From Pseudomonas sp. PDM05 (lineage in GTDB: Bacteria; Pseudomonadota; Gammaproteobacteria; Pseudomonadales; Pseudomonadaceae), in NCBI RefSeq assembly GCF_014851685.1, contig NZ_JACVAC010000002.1, positions 372,001 through 436,000 on the forward strand: 64,000 nucleotides of DNA. The letters run 5' to 3'. Positions 56,478 to 64,000 of this stretch are shown in pieces. The notes beneath the pieces are model-generated. The model saw nothing but the letters and a program-made list of their open reading frames with translations. It was not told where the DNA came from and did not search any database. Each line of letters opens with the position of its first letter. Position 1 is the first letter of the stretch. The translations under genes and the position numbers were made by a program.

Positions 56478-58076
56478 ATGAAAATGCTCCCACTCCAAGC
56501 CGCCATGGCTGCCGCGTTGTTGAGCGTGGCCGTCGGCATTTCGGCCAAACCGCTGGTGGTCTGCACCGAAGCCAGCCCGGAAGGTTTCGACCCGGTCCTG
56601 TACACCACGGCCGTGACCGCTGACGCCGCCGCCGAAACCATGTTCAACCGCCTGGTGGACTTCAAGCCCGGCACCACCGAAGTGATCCCCGCGCTGGCCA
56701 AGGCCCTGCCCGAGATCAGCGCCGATGGCCTGACCTACACCTTTCATCTGCGTGACGACATCAAGTTCCACACCACCGACTACTTCAAACCCACGCGCAA
56801 CATGAACGCCGACGACGTGCTTTGGAGCTTCCAGCGCCAGCTGGACCCGAATCATCCGTGGCATAAAAAGTCCCTCGTGGGCTACCCGTATTTCGAAAGC
56901 ATGGGCTTCAAGGAACTGCTCAAGAGTGTCGAGAAGCTCGACGATCACACCGTTGTCTTCACCCTGACCCGTCCTGAAGCACCGTTTTTGGCCGACCTGG
57001 GCATGGCATTCTCTTCGATCCACTCGAAGGAATACGCCGACCAGTTGCTCAAGTCCGGCAAGACTGAAGACCTCAACGCCAAGCCTATCGGCACAGGCCC
57101 GTTCGTCTTCAACCGTTATCAGAAAGATGCCCAGGCTCGATTCAAGGCCAATCCCGACTACTTCCGAGGCAAACCGGCGGTAGACCCGCTGATCCTGGCA
57201 GTCACCACCGACAACAACGTGCGCCTGCAGAAACTCAAGGCCAACGAATGCCAGATCGCGTTGTTTCCCAAGCCGGATGACATTCCAAGCATCAAGAAAG
57301 ACCCGAACCTGAAAGTCGATGAACTGGCGGCGATGACCACCAGTTACACCGCGCTGAACACCACCCACAAGTACATGAGCGACGCGCGGGTGCGTCATGC
57401 GATCAACATCGCGTTCGACAAGGCCGGCTATACCGAAGCCCTGTTCGGCAAAGGCAATGCGGTGGTAGGCACCGGCCCCTATCCGCCGACCTTGCTGGGT
57501 TTCAGCGAAAAACTGAAGAACCCGCCCCGCGATCTGGACAAGGCCCGCGCCCTGCTCAAGGAAGCCGGCGTACCGGAAGGCACCGAATTCACCCTGTTCA
57601 CCCGAAACGGCGGTGGCCCGACCAACCCTAACCCGATGCTCGGCGCCCAGCGCATGCAGGCAGATCTCGCGCAGATCGGCCTGAAAGTGAATATCAAAGT
57701 TATGGAATGGGGCGAAATGCTCAAGCGTGCTAAAAACGGCGAGCACGACATGGTTTCGGCTGGCTGGGTCGGTGATAACGGCGACCCGGACAACTTCCTG
57801 ACACCCAACCTGAGTTGCGACGCTGCGAAAAACGGCGAAAACTACGCACGCTGGTGTAACAAAGAATTTCAAGACTTGATCGACAAGGCCCGCGCCACCG
57901 CTGAACCCGGCCAGCGCGCTGCACTCTATGAACAAGCGCAGGACGTTTTCGAGAAGGACCAACCATGGCTTCCCATGGCTTACCCGAAACTGTTCACCGC
58001 CATGCGCAAGAACGTAGAAGGCTTCACCCAAAGCCCTCTGGGGACCAATAACTTCGCCACCACCCAGGTGAAGTAA
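56478..58076 (+). CDS. Dipeptide ABC transporter substrate-binding protein (fourth)
   Basis: 532 residues. Signal peptide ending VGISA; mature start KPLVVCTEASPEGFDPVLYTT. Keeps GWVGDNGDPDNFL, closer in this block to E. coli DppA than the other three. Adjacent to dppBCDF, so it is the cognate binding protein (PA4502-like, dppA4). An 77-base gap follows before dppB. Confidence 0.92.
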   Translation: MKMLPLQAAMAAALLSVAVGISAKPLVVCTEASPEGFDPVLYTTAVTADAAAETMFNRLVDFKPGTTEVIPALAKALPEISADGLTYTFHLRDDIKFHTTDYFKPTRNMNADDVLWSFQRQLDPNHPWHKKSLVGYPYFESMGFKELLKSVEKLDDHTVVFTLTRPEAPFLADLGMAFSSIHSKEYADQLLKSGKTEDLNAKPIGTGPFVFNRYQKDAQARFKANPDYFRGKPAVDPLILAVTTDNNVRLQKLKANECQIALFPKPDDIPSIKKDPNLKVDELAAMTTSYTALNTTHKYMSDARVRHAINIAFDKAGYTEALFGKGNAVVGTGPYPPTLLGFSEKLKNPPRDLDKARALLKEAGVPEGTEFTLFTRNGGGPTNPNPMLGAQRMQADLAQIGLKVNIKVMEWGEMLKRAKNGEHDMVSAGWVGDNGDPDNFLTPNLSCDAAKNGENYARWCNKEFQDLIDKARATAEPGQRAALYEQAQDVFEKDQPWLPMAYPKLFTAMRKNVEGFTQSPLGTNNFATTQVK

Positions 58077-58090
58077 ATAAGAAAAACGCT

Positions 58091-58116
58091 CGGCGCCGTC
58101 GCTATTGACGGCGCCG
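58091..58116 (+). repeat. Intercistronic hairpin before dppB
   Basis: CGGCGCCGTC-GCTATT-GACGGCGCCG, perfect 10-base-pair stem without T-tail, just before dppB. Such a stem usually keeps binding-protein mRNA more abundant than permease mRNA. Confidence 0.6.
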
Positions 58117-58152
58117 GACCTGCCTAACCGGCTGATTGAGGTACACGACAAG

Positions 58153-59163
58153 ATGTTTAGTTTTATTGCCCGCCGACTGGGGTTATTGATCCCCACGTTT
58201 TTCGGCATAACGTTGCTCACGTTTGCGTTGATTCGCATGATCCCTGGCGACCCCGTCGAAGTCATGATGGGCGAGCGGCGCGTCGACCCCGAGATGCACG
58301 CACAGGCAATGGAACGCCTCGGCCTTAACAAGCCGCTGTATGCGCAATACCTGGATTACGTTGGCAAGCTCGCCCAGGGCGACCTCGGCGAATCCCTGCG
58401 GACCCGCACCAGCGTGTGGACTGAATTCACCGCCCTCTTCCCGGCGACCCTGGAACTGTCCATGGCCGCCCTGCTGTTCGCCGGTATCCTGGGCCTGTTG
58501 GCCGGGGTGATCGCGGCCTTGAAGCGAGGATCGCTGTTCGACCACGGGGTGATGGGCATCTCCCTCGCGGGCTATTCGATGCCGATCTTCTGGTGGGGCC
58601 TGATCCTGATCATGTTCTTCTCGGTGAGCCTGGGCTGGACCCCGGTGTCCGGGCGGATCGACCTGCTCTACGACATCGAGCCGCGCACCGGCTTCATGCT
58701 GATCGACACCCTGCTGGCTGACGAGCCGGACGCTTTCTGGGACGCGCTGCACCACCTGATCCTGCCAGCCATCGTGCTTGGCACCATTCCGCTGGCGGTG
58801 ATTGCGCGGATGACCCGTTCGTCGATGCTCGAAGTGCTGCGTGAAGACTACATCCGCACCGCCAAGGCCAAGGGCCTGTCGCCGGCGCGCGTGGTATTCG
58901 TCCACGGCTTGCGCAACGCGCTGATCCCGGTACTGACCGTGGTCGGCCTGCAAGTCGGCACGCTGCTGGCCGGTGCGGTCCTGACCGAAACCATCTTCTC
59001 GTGGCCCGGCATCGGCAAATGGCTGATCGAAGCCATTGGCGCACGGGACTACCCGGTGGTGCAAAACGGCATCCTGCTGATCGCCTGCCTGGTGATCCTG
59101 GTGAACTTCGTGGTGGACATCCTCTACGGCTTCGCCAACCCACGCATCCGTCACCAGCGCTGA
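58153..59163 (+). CDS. dppB: Dipeptide ABC transporter permease DppB
   Basis: 336 residues, six membrane helices. The start MFSFIARRLGLLIPTFFGITLLTFALIRMIPGDPV and the coupling loop EVLREDYIRTAKAKGLSPARVVF (EAA motif) are standard. GACAAG upstream is weak; an open frame from 58105 exists, but the ATG at 58153 gives the family start. Pairs with DppC. Confidence 0.95.
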   Translation: MFSFIARRLGLLIPTFFGITLLTFALIRMIPGDPVEVMMGERRVDPEMHAQAMERLGLNKPLYAQYLDYVGKLAQGDLGESLRTRTSVWTEFTALFPATLELSMAALLFAGILGLLAGVIAALKRGSLFDHGVMGISLAGYSMPIFWWGLILIMFFSVSLGWTPVSGRIDLLYDIEPRTGFMLIDTLLADEPDAFWDALHHLILPAIVLGTIPLAVIARMTRSSMLEVLREDYIRTAKAKGLSPARVVFVHGLRNALIPVLTVVGLQVGTLLAGAVLTETIFSWPGIGKWLIEAIGARDYPVVQNGILLIACLVILVNFVVDILYGFANPRIRHQR

Positions 59164-59173
59164 GATCAAGACC

Positions 59174-60085
59174 ATGACCACACCTACTCCCGTGTCAGCA
59201 GTCGATCAAAGCCTGCTGTATCCGTCCCCGTACAAAGAATTCTGGCAAGCCTTTTCCAAGAACAAAGGCGCGGTTGCCGGCCTGGCGTTCATGTTGCTGA
59301 TCGTGTTCTGCGCGATCTTTGCCCCCTGGGTCGCGCCGCATAACCCGAGCGAGCAATACCGCGACTTCCTGCTGACCCCGCCGGCGTGGCTGGAAGGCGG
59401 GCAGATCCAGTTCCTGCTCGGCACCGACGAACTCGGCCGTGACCTGCTCTCGCGCCTGATCCAGGGCTCACGCCTGTCGTTGCTGATCGGTCTGTCGTCG
59501 GTGGTGATGTCGCTGATCCCGGGCATCCTGCTGGGCCTGTTCGCCGGGTTCTTCCCGCGCTTGCTCGGCCCGACCATCATGCGCTTGATGGACATCATGC
59601 TGGCCCTGCCGTCGCTGCTGCTGGCCGTGGCCATCGTCGCGATCCTCGGCCCTGGCCTGATCAACACCGTGATTGCCATCGCCATCGTCTCGCTGCCGTC
59701 CTATGTGCGTCTGACCCGCGCCGCGGTGATGGGCGAACTCAACCGTGACTACGTGACCGCTGCGCGCCTCGCTGGCGCCGGGCTGCCACGCCTGATGTTC
59801 ATCACCGTGCTGCCCAACTGCATGGCGCCGCTGATCGTGCAGGCCACCTTGAGCTTCTCGTCGGCGATCCTGGACGCTGCGGCGCTGGGCTTCCTTGGCC
59901 TTGGCGTACAACCGCCAACCCCGGAGTGGGGCACCATGCTGGCTTCGGCCCGTGACTACATCGAACGCGCTTGGTGGGTGGTAAGCCTGCCGGGCCTGAC
60001 CATTTTGCTCAGCGTGCTGGCAATCAACTTGATGGGCGACGGCCTGCGCGATGCGCTGGACCCGAAACTCAAGAACGCCGCCTGA
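59174..60085 (+). CDS. dppC: Dipeptide ABC transporter permease DppC
   Basis: 303 residues, six membrane helices with an N-terminal Oligopeptide-permease C leader ([29 protein letters not shown]). EAA loop [22 protein letters not shown]. 10 bases after dppB, no overlap. Confidence 0.95.
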   Translation: MTTPTPVSAVDQSLLYPSPYKEFWQAFSKNKGAVAGLAFMLLIVFCAIFAPWVAPHNPSEQYRDFLLTPPAWLEGGQIQFLLGTDELGRDLLSRLIQGSRLSLLIGLSSVVMSLIPGILLGLFAGFFPRLLGPTIMRLMDIMLALPSLLLAVAIVAILGPGLINTVIAIAIVSLPSYVRLTRAAVMGELNRDYVTAARLAGAGLPRLMFITVLPNCMAPLIVQATLSFSSAILDAAALGFLGLGVQPPTPEWGTMLASARDYIERAWWVVSLPGLTILLSVLAINLMGDGLRDALDPKLKNAA

Positions 60086-60095
60086 GGAGATTCCC

Positions 60096-61064
60096 ATGTC
60101 ACTGTTAGAAATCAAGAATCTCAATGTGCGCTTCGGCGACAAGACCGCCGTGCCGGTGGTCGATGGCCTCGACATTTCCGTCGATAAAGGCGAGGTACTG
60201 GCCATCGTTGGCGAGTCGGGTTCGGGTAAATCCGTGACCATGATGGCGCTGATGGGCCTGATCGAGCACCCCGGCATCGTCACCGCCGACGCCCTGAACT
60301 TTGACGGCAAGGACATGCTCAAGCTGAGCAACCGCCAACGCCGCCAGATCGTCGGCAAAGATCTGGCGATGGTGTTCCAGGACCCGATGACCGCGCTGAA
60401 CCCCAGCTACACCGTGGGTTTCCAGATCGAAGAAGTGCTGCGCCTGCACCTGAAAATGTCCGGCAAGCAAGCGCGCAAGCGTGCCATCGAGCTGTTGGAA
60501 AAGGTTGAAATCCCGGGCGCTGCCAGCCGTATGGATGCCTACCCGCACCAACTGTCCGGCGGTATGAGCCAGCGTGTGGCTATCGCCATGGCAATTGCCG
60601 GCGAGCCGAAACTGCTGATCGCGGACGAACCGACCACGGCGCTGGACGTAACGATCCAGGCACAGATCATGGAGCTGCTACTGGCCCTGCAGAAAGAGCA
60701 GAACATGGGCCTGGTGCTGATCACCCACGACCTCGCGGTGGTGGCTGAAACCGCCCAGCGCGTGTGCGTGATGTACGCCGGCCAGGCTGTAGAGGTCGGC
60801 CAAGTGCCGCAGTTGTTCGACATCCCGGCGCACCCGTACAGCGAAGCGCTGCTCAAGGCGATCCCCGAGCACAGCCTCGGTGCCACGCGCCTGGCCACGC
60901 TGCCGGGTATCGTGCCCGGTCGTTATGACCGTCCGCAGGGCTGCCTGCTGTCGCCGCGCTGCCCGTATGTGCAGGACGCCTGCCGGGCCCAGCGACCTGG
61001 GCTGGACCCGAAAACCAACAGCCTTGCGCGCTGCTTCTACCCCTTGAACCAGGAGGTGGCGTAA
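60096..61064 (+). CDS. dppD: Dipeptide ABC transporter ATPase DppD
   Basis: 322 residues from the ATG at 60096. Walker [11 protein letters not shown], signature [17 protein letters not shown], Walker [14 protein letters not shown]. The C-terminal oligopeptide domain has cysteines in [16 protein letters not shown], a possible iron-sulfur site as seen in some homologues. GAGGAG precedes the start. Confidence 0.96.
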   Translation: MSLLEIKNLNVRFGDKTAVPVVDGLDISVDKGEVLAIVGESGSGKSVTMMALMGLIEHPGIVTADALNFDGKDMLKLSNRQRRQIVGKDLAMVFQDPMTALNPSYTVGFQIEEVLRLHLKMSGKQARKRAIELLEKVEIPGAASRMDAYPHQLSGGMSQRVAIAMAIAGEPKLLIADEPTTALDVTIQAQIMELLLALQKEQNMGLVLITHDLAVVAETAQRVCVMYAGQAVEVGQVPQLFDIPAHPYSEALLKAIPEHSLGATRLATLPGIVPGRYDRPQGCLLSPRCPYVQDACRAQRPGLDPKTNSLARCFYPLNQEVA

Positions 61065-62035
61065 TGGCCGTCGTTCTTACCGCCCGCGACCTTACCCGTC
61101 ACTACGAAGTGTCCCGTGGCCTGTTCAAGGGCCACGCGTTGGTGCGCGCACTCAATGGCGTGTCCTTCGAGCTGGAAGCCGGCAAGACCCTCGCCGTGGT
61201 GGGCGAGTCGGGTTGCGGCAAATCCACCCTGGCCCGTGCACTCACACTGATTGAGGAACCGTCTTCAGGCTCGCTGAAAATCGCCGGCCAGGAAGTCGCC
61301 GGCGCCGACAAGGCCCAGCGCAAGCAATTGCGCAAAGACGTGCAGATGGTATTCCAGAGCCCGTACGCGTCGTTGAACCCACGGCAGAAAGTCGGCGATC
61401 AACTGGGCGAGCCGCTGCTGATCAACACCAACCTGTCCGCCGCCGAACGCCGCGAAAAAGTGCAGGCGATGATGAAGCAAGTGGGCCTGCGCCCTGAGCA
61501 CTATCAGCGCTACCCGCACATGTTCTCTGGCGGCCAGCGCCAGCGCATCGCCCTGGCCCGGGCGATGATGCTGCAACCGAAGGTGTTGGTGGCGGATGAA
61601 CCGACTTCCGCACTGGACGTGTCGATCCAGGCCCAGGTGCTCAACCTGTTCATGGATCTGCAGCAGGAATTCAACACCGCCTACGTGTTCATTTCCCACA
61701 ACCTCGCGGTGGTGCAGCACGTTGCCGATGACGTGATGGTGATGTACCTCGGCCGCCCGGTGGAAGTCGGCCCCAAGGAAGACATCTACGCGCGCCCCTT
61801 GCACCCCTACACCCAAGCGCTGCTGTCGGCCACCCCGACCATCCACCCGGACCCGAACAAGCCGAAGATCAAGATCGTCGGCGAACTGCCCAACCCGCTG
61901 AACCCGCCGCCGGGCTGCGCGTTCCACAAGCGTTGCCCGTACGCGACCGCACGCTGCAGCAGCGAGGAGCCGCAACTACGGGCCTTGGATAACCGCCAGG
62001 TGGCCTGCCACTACGCGGAGCAATTCGTGGCGTGA
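61064..62035 (+). CDS. dppF: Dipeptide ABC transporter ATPase DppF
   Basis: 323 residues. Walker A VGESGCGKST, signature MFSGGQRQRIALARAM, Walker B KVLVADEPTSALD; C-terminal cysteine pattern GCAFHKRCPYATARC. ATG overlaps the dppD stop (TAATG). Last gene of the dpp unit. Confidence 0.96.
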   Translation: MAVVLTARDLTRHYEVSRGLFKGHALVRALNGVSFELEAGKTLAVVGESGCGKSTLARALTLIEEPSSGSLKIAGQEVAGADKAQRKQLRKDVQMVFQSPYASLNPRQKVGDQLGEPLLINTNLSAAERREKVQAMMKQVGLRPEHYQRYPHMFSGGQRQRIALARAMMLQPKVLVADEPTSALDVSIQAQVLNLFMDLQQEFNTAYVFISHNLAVVQHVADDVMVMYLGRPVEVGPKEDIYARPLHPYTQALLSATPTIHPDPNKPKIKIVGELPNPLNPPPGCAFHKRCPYATARCSSEEPQLRALDNRQVACHYAEQFVA

Positions 62036-62044
62036 GATCGCAAC

Positions 62045-62077
62045 AAAAATGCCCTGGGCTGATTAAGCCCAGGGCAT
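62045..62077 (-). terminator. Terminator after the first small acidic protein gene (minus strand)
   Basis: ATGCCCTGGGCT-GATTA-AGCCCAGGGCAT, perfect 12-base-pair stem; only the minus side has a T-run, so it serves the leftward gene 62150-62395. Confidence 0.7.
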
Positions 62078-62092
62078 GACAGGAGTTCTACC

Positions 62093-62140
62093 GCCCCACC
62101 CGTCGGATTGCGCATCAGTCCGGCAGGTGGGGCTTTTTTT
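62093..62140 (+). terminator. Terminator of the dpp operon
   Basis: GCCCCACC (62093-62100) and GGTGGGGC (62126-62133) with an inner GTCGGA/TCCGGC pairing, then seven T. Confidence 0.88.
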
Positions 62141-62149
62141 CGTCTCGAC

Positions 62150-62395
62150 TCAGGTATCGCTGTCGCCTTCGCTGTCATCGTCATCCGGTGGGGCTTGTTG
62201 GTCGTCATCATCCTCGGAGCCGCCTTGGCCTTTGTCACCGGCTTCCGACTCGCTCTGGGCCAGCTGCAAGTGCTTCGCCGCCACAAACCCGGGCGCCTGG
62301 CTTTGCACCGCGGTATTGGCCCATGCGGTGGTGGTACCCAGCGTTAACAGCACCAGCACTTTCAGCAGCAGCACTAAACGTTGAAAGGTAGTCAT
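62150..62395 (-). CDS. Small exported acidic protein, first of a tandem pair
   Basis: 81 residues from the ATG at 62395 (MTTFQRLVLLLKVLVLLTLG). A hydrophobic signal peptide ends near TTTAWA; the mature part is about 55 residues and its tail is strongly acidic, ending DDDDSEGDSDT. No Cys, no motif I can name. It follows the second small gene by 97 bases. Same length as that gene, same exported acidic design. Function unknown. Confidence 0.6.
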   Translation of the reverse strand: MTTFQRLVLLLKVLVLLTLGTTTAWANTAVQSQAPGFVAAKHLQLAQSESEAGDKGQGGSEDDDDQQAPPDDDDSEGDSDT

Positions 62396-62492
62396 GGTCG
62401 ATTTCCGTCCAGTCAGTGAGTCACGTGCGCCAGCGTTCAACTGGCGCTGTGATTCAAGCTAGTTGCGATCCGAGGTTTACGCCAATCGCCTG

Positions 62493-62738
62493 TCAGGTAT
62501 CGCCGTCATCGTAGGTTTCGCTGTCTTCCCCTTCGTTATAGGGGTTTTCGGCGTCTTCCTTGGGCGCGGGCTGGGCCTGGGGCTGCCAGCTGCCGGAGTT
62601 GACCTCTTGTTGCTTGCGCTTGGTGACGGGGCCGGTGTCTTTCCACTGGGGCGTTCCGGCGTCGGCCTGGGCGTGTGCGGTGGGTAGCGCCAGGCCGGCG
62701 AGCAATATCAGAGGGATGGCGTGTTTAACACTAGGCAC
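62493..62738 (-). CDS. Small exported acidic protein, second of a tandem pair
   Basis: 81 residues from a GTG at 62738 with AAGGTG 6 bases upstream. Signal peptide ILLAGLALPTAHA; mature region has a basic centre (VTKRKQQEVNS) and an acidic tail ending ETYDDGDT. No close family recognised. A longer frame to 62912 enters a REPIN, so it is not used. Probably co-transcribed with the small gene at 62150. Confidence 0.6.
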   Translation of the reverse strand: MPSVKHAIPLILLAGLALPTAHAQADAGTPQWKDTGPVTKRKQQEVNSGSWQPQAQPAPKEDAENPYNEGEDSETYDDGDT

Positions 62739-62822
62739 AGGGGTCACCTTCTCAATCGTTGGGTAGAAACTAGACCCGATGTACGGTTCTCGCCAATCCC
62801 AAGCCTTGTGAAGATCAAAACT

Positions 62823-62910
62823 GTGGGAGCGGGCTTGCTCGCGAAGACGGTGGATCAGCCAGCATATTCTGTGAATGGCACACCGCATTCGCGAGCAAGC
62901 CCGCTCCCAC
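62823..62910. repeat. REPIN with a trailing partial REP
   Basis: Inverted GTGGGAGCGGGCTTGCTCGCGAA units, followed by a partial third copy (AAGCCCATTCCCAC, 62912-62926). Confidence 0.9.
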
Positions 62911-62947
62911 ACAAGCCCATTCCCACCGTTGGTTTTGTGTGGGCATG

Positions 62948-62984
62948 AAAAAGGGTGAAGCCATCACAGCTTCACCCTTTTTTT
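62948..62984 (-). terminator. Terminator after prfC
   Basis: GGGTGAAGC and GCTTCACCC stem flanked by A-run and T-run; 12 bases past the prfC stop. Confidence 0.9.
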
Positions 62985-62996
62985 ACCGCTCAGCCC

Positions 62997-64000
62997 TTAA
63001 TGGTGCTCGCGCGTCGCCCTGAATTTCACATCCGGCCAGCGCTCTTCCATCAGCGCCAGGTTGACCCGGGTCGGGGCCAGGTAGGTCAGGTGCCCACCGC
63101 CGTCCACCGCGAGGTTTTCCACGGCCTTGTTGGAGAACTCTTCCAACTTCTTCTTATCGCTGCAATCGATCCAGCGCGCGGAGTACACGGTGATCGGCTC
63201 ATACGAGCACTCAACCTTGTATTCCTCTTTCAAGCGGCTGGCCACTACATCGAACTGCAGCACACCGACGGCGCCAAGGATGATGTCGTTGCTGCGCTCC
63301 GGGAAGAACACCTGGGTGGCGCCCTCTTCCGCGAGCTGCTGCAGGCCCTGGCGCAGTTGCTTGGATTTGAGCGGGTCGCGCAGGCGTACGCGACGGAACA
63401 GTTCCGGGGCGAAGTGCGGGATACCGGTGAAGCCCAGCGCTTCGCCTTCGGTGAAGGTGTCGCCGATCTGGATGGTGCCGTGGTTGTGCAGGCCGATGAT
63501 GTCGCCGGCGTAGGCTTCTTCGAGCTGTTCACGCTCGGAGGAGAAGAACGTCAGGGCGTCGCCGATGCGCACGTCCTTGCCGGTACGCACGTGGCGCATT
63601 TTCATGCCTTTTTCGTATTTGCCGGAGCAGATGCGCATAAAGGCGATGCGGTCGCGGTGCTTGGGGTCCATGTTCGCCTGGATCTTGAACACAAAGCCGG
63701 TGAACTTCTCTTCCACAGGCTCCACGGTGCGCTCGTTGGCCACACGGGCCAACGGCTTCGGTGCCCAGTCGACGACCGCGTCGAGTACGTGGTCGACACC
63801 GAAGTTGCCCAGGGCCGTACCGAAGAACACCGGGGTCAGCTGGCCGTCGAGGAATTCCTGCTGGTTGAACTCGTGGCAAGCGCCCTGCACCAGCTCCAAC
63901 TGGTCGACAAAACGGTCGTACTCGTCACCCAGATGGGCGCGGGCTTCGTCCGAGTCGAGTTTCTCGATGATCTTGGTTTCGGTGCGCTCGTGACCGTGGC
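62997..64000 (-). CDS. prfC: Peptide chain release factor 3, C-terminal part (cut by window edge)
   Basis: The last 334 codons of RF3, running off the right edge. RF3 is a GTPase that recycles RF1/RF2 after termination. Seen here are domains II and [53 protein letters not shown] and a C-terminal FKATREHH-like end (reads FRATREHH). The GTP-binding N-terminus is outside the window. Strong T-tailed terminator follows. Confidence 0.96.
   Translation of the reverse strand, partial: HGHERTETKIIEKLDSDEARAHLGDEYDRFVDQLELVQGACHEFNQQEFLDGQLTPVFFGTALGNFGVDHVLDAVVDWAPKPLARVANERTVEPVEEKFTGFVFKIQANMDPKHRDRIAFMRICSGKYEKGMKMRHVRTGKDVRIGDALTFFSSEREQLEEAYAGDIIGLHNHGTIQIGDTFTEGEALGFTGIPHFAPELFRRVRLRDPLKSKQLRQGLQQLAEEGATQVFFPERSNDIILGAVGVLQFDVVASRLKEEYKVECSYEPITVYSARWIDCSDKKKLEEFSNKAVENLAVDGGGHLTYLAPTRVNLALMEERWPDVKFRATREHH

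Noticed and set aside
54994..56493. Open frame on the minus strand opposite the OprD-type porin
   Set aside because: Shadow of the porin; the plus-strand product has a signal peptide and clear family motifs.
17445..62910. REPIN loci considered as CRISPR arrays
   Set aside because: Each locus has only two inverted units, no direct repeats with regular spacers, and no cas genes are present.

Overview
The window reads as a chromosome segment of a fluorescent-group Pseudomonas. GC is high, gene order matches known Pseudomonas blocks (fagA-fumC, mreBCD-maf-rng-yhdP, gatCAB, petABC-sspAB, rpsI-rplM, roxSR, dpp), and the intergenic REP/REPIN elements have the GTGGGAGCGGGCTTGCTCGCGAA type common in the P. 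fluorescens group. I see no prophage, insertion sequence, CRISPR array, tRNA or rRNA gene. Both edges cut genes: fumC at the left and prfC at the right.

Layout. 1-0.7 kb: Fur-controlled fagA-fumC start. 0.7-14 kb: pmbA/tldE, darP, then a long leftward cell-wall and RNA operon mreB-mreC-mreD-maf-rng-yhdP-nitrilase-tldD. TldD and TldE, the two halves of one protease, lie either side of darP. 14-17.4 kb: gatCAB amidotransferase. 17.5-19.4 kb: RlpA-like lipoprotein, a CaxA-type exchanger and a PcaC-like protein. 19.5-20.5 kb: an AEC permease. 20.6-28.4 kb: a galactarate/glucarate pathway (garD, transporter, ketoglutarate-semialdehyde dehydrogenase, kdgD) with its FadR-type regulator; a separate gene under a near-consensus LexA box is inserted between kdgD and the regulator. 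28.5-33.5 kb: sspB-sspA, cytochrome bc1 (petABC), rpsI-rplM. 33.7-45.8 kb: tas, a long-chain-type acyl-CoA dehydrogenase, a GlxA-type regulator, zapE, trpS, an alpha/beta hydrolase, zapG, a YddA/SbmA-type ABC exporter, the RoxS/RoxR redox two-component system and a SIMPL protein. 46-49.3 kb: a 1118-residue protein of the Pseudomonas dermonecrotic-toxin-like (DUF6543) type. 49.4-62 kb: a dipeptide uptake system with four substrate-binding paralogues, an OprD-type porin and dppBCDF. 62.1-64 kb: two tandem tiny exported acidic proteins, a REPIN and prfC.

How the genes work together. The galactarate block converts the sugar acid to 2-oxoglutarate, and shared GTTGTACGAT motifs suggest one regulator controls both the operon and itself. 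The dpp block is built for broad peptide capture: porin, four binding proteins, one translocator, with a stable hairpin after most binding-protein or porin genes that could set different mRNA levels.

Most of the window is conserved housekeeping sequence. The most notable points are the toxin-like gene inserted in a conserved neighbourhood, the LexA-box gene, apparent AUU starts for mreC and the CaxA-type gene, missing cation-ligand residues in that exchanger, a composition break inside trpS, and the apparent absence of the psdR-mdpA pair known from the P. aeruginosa dpp locus.
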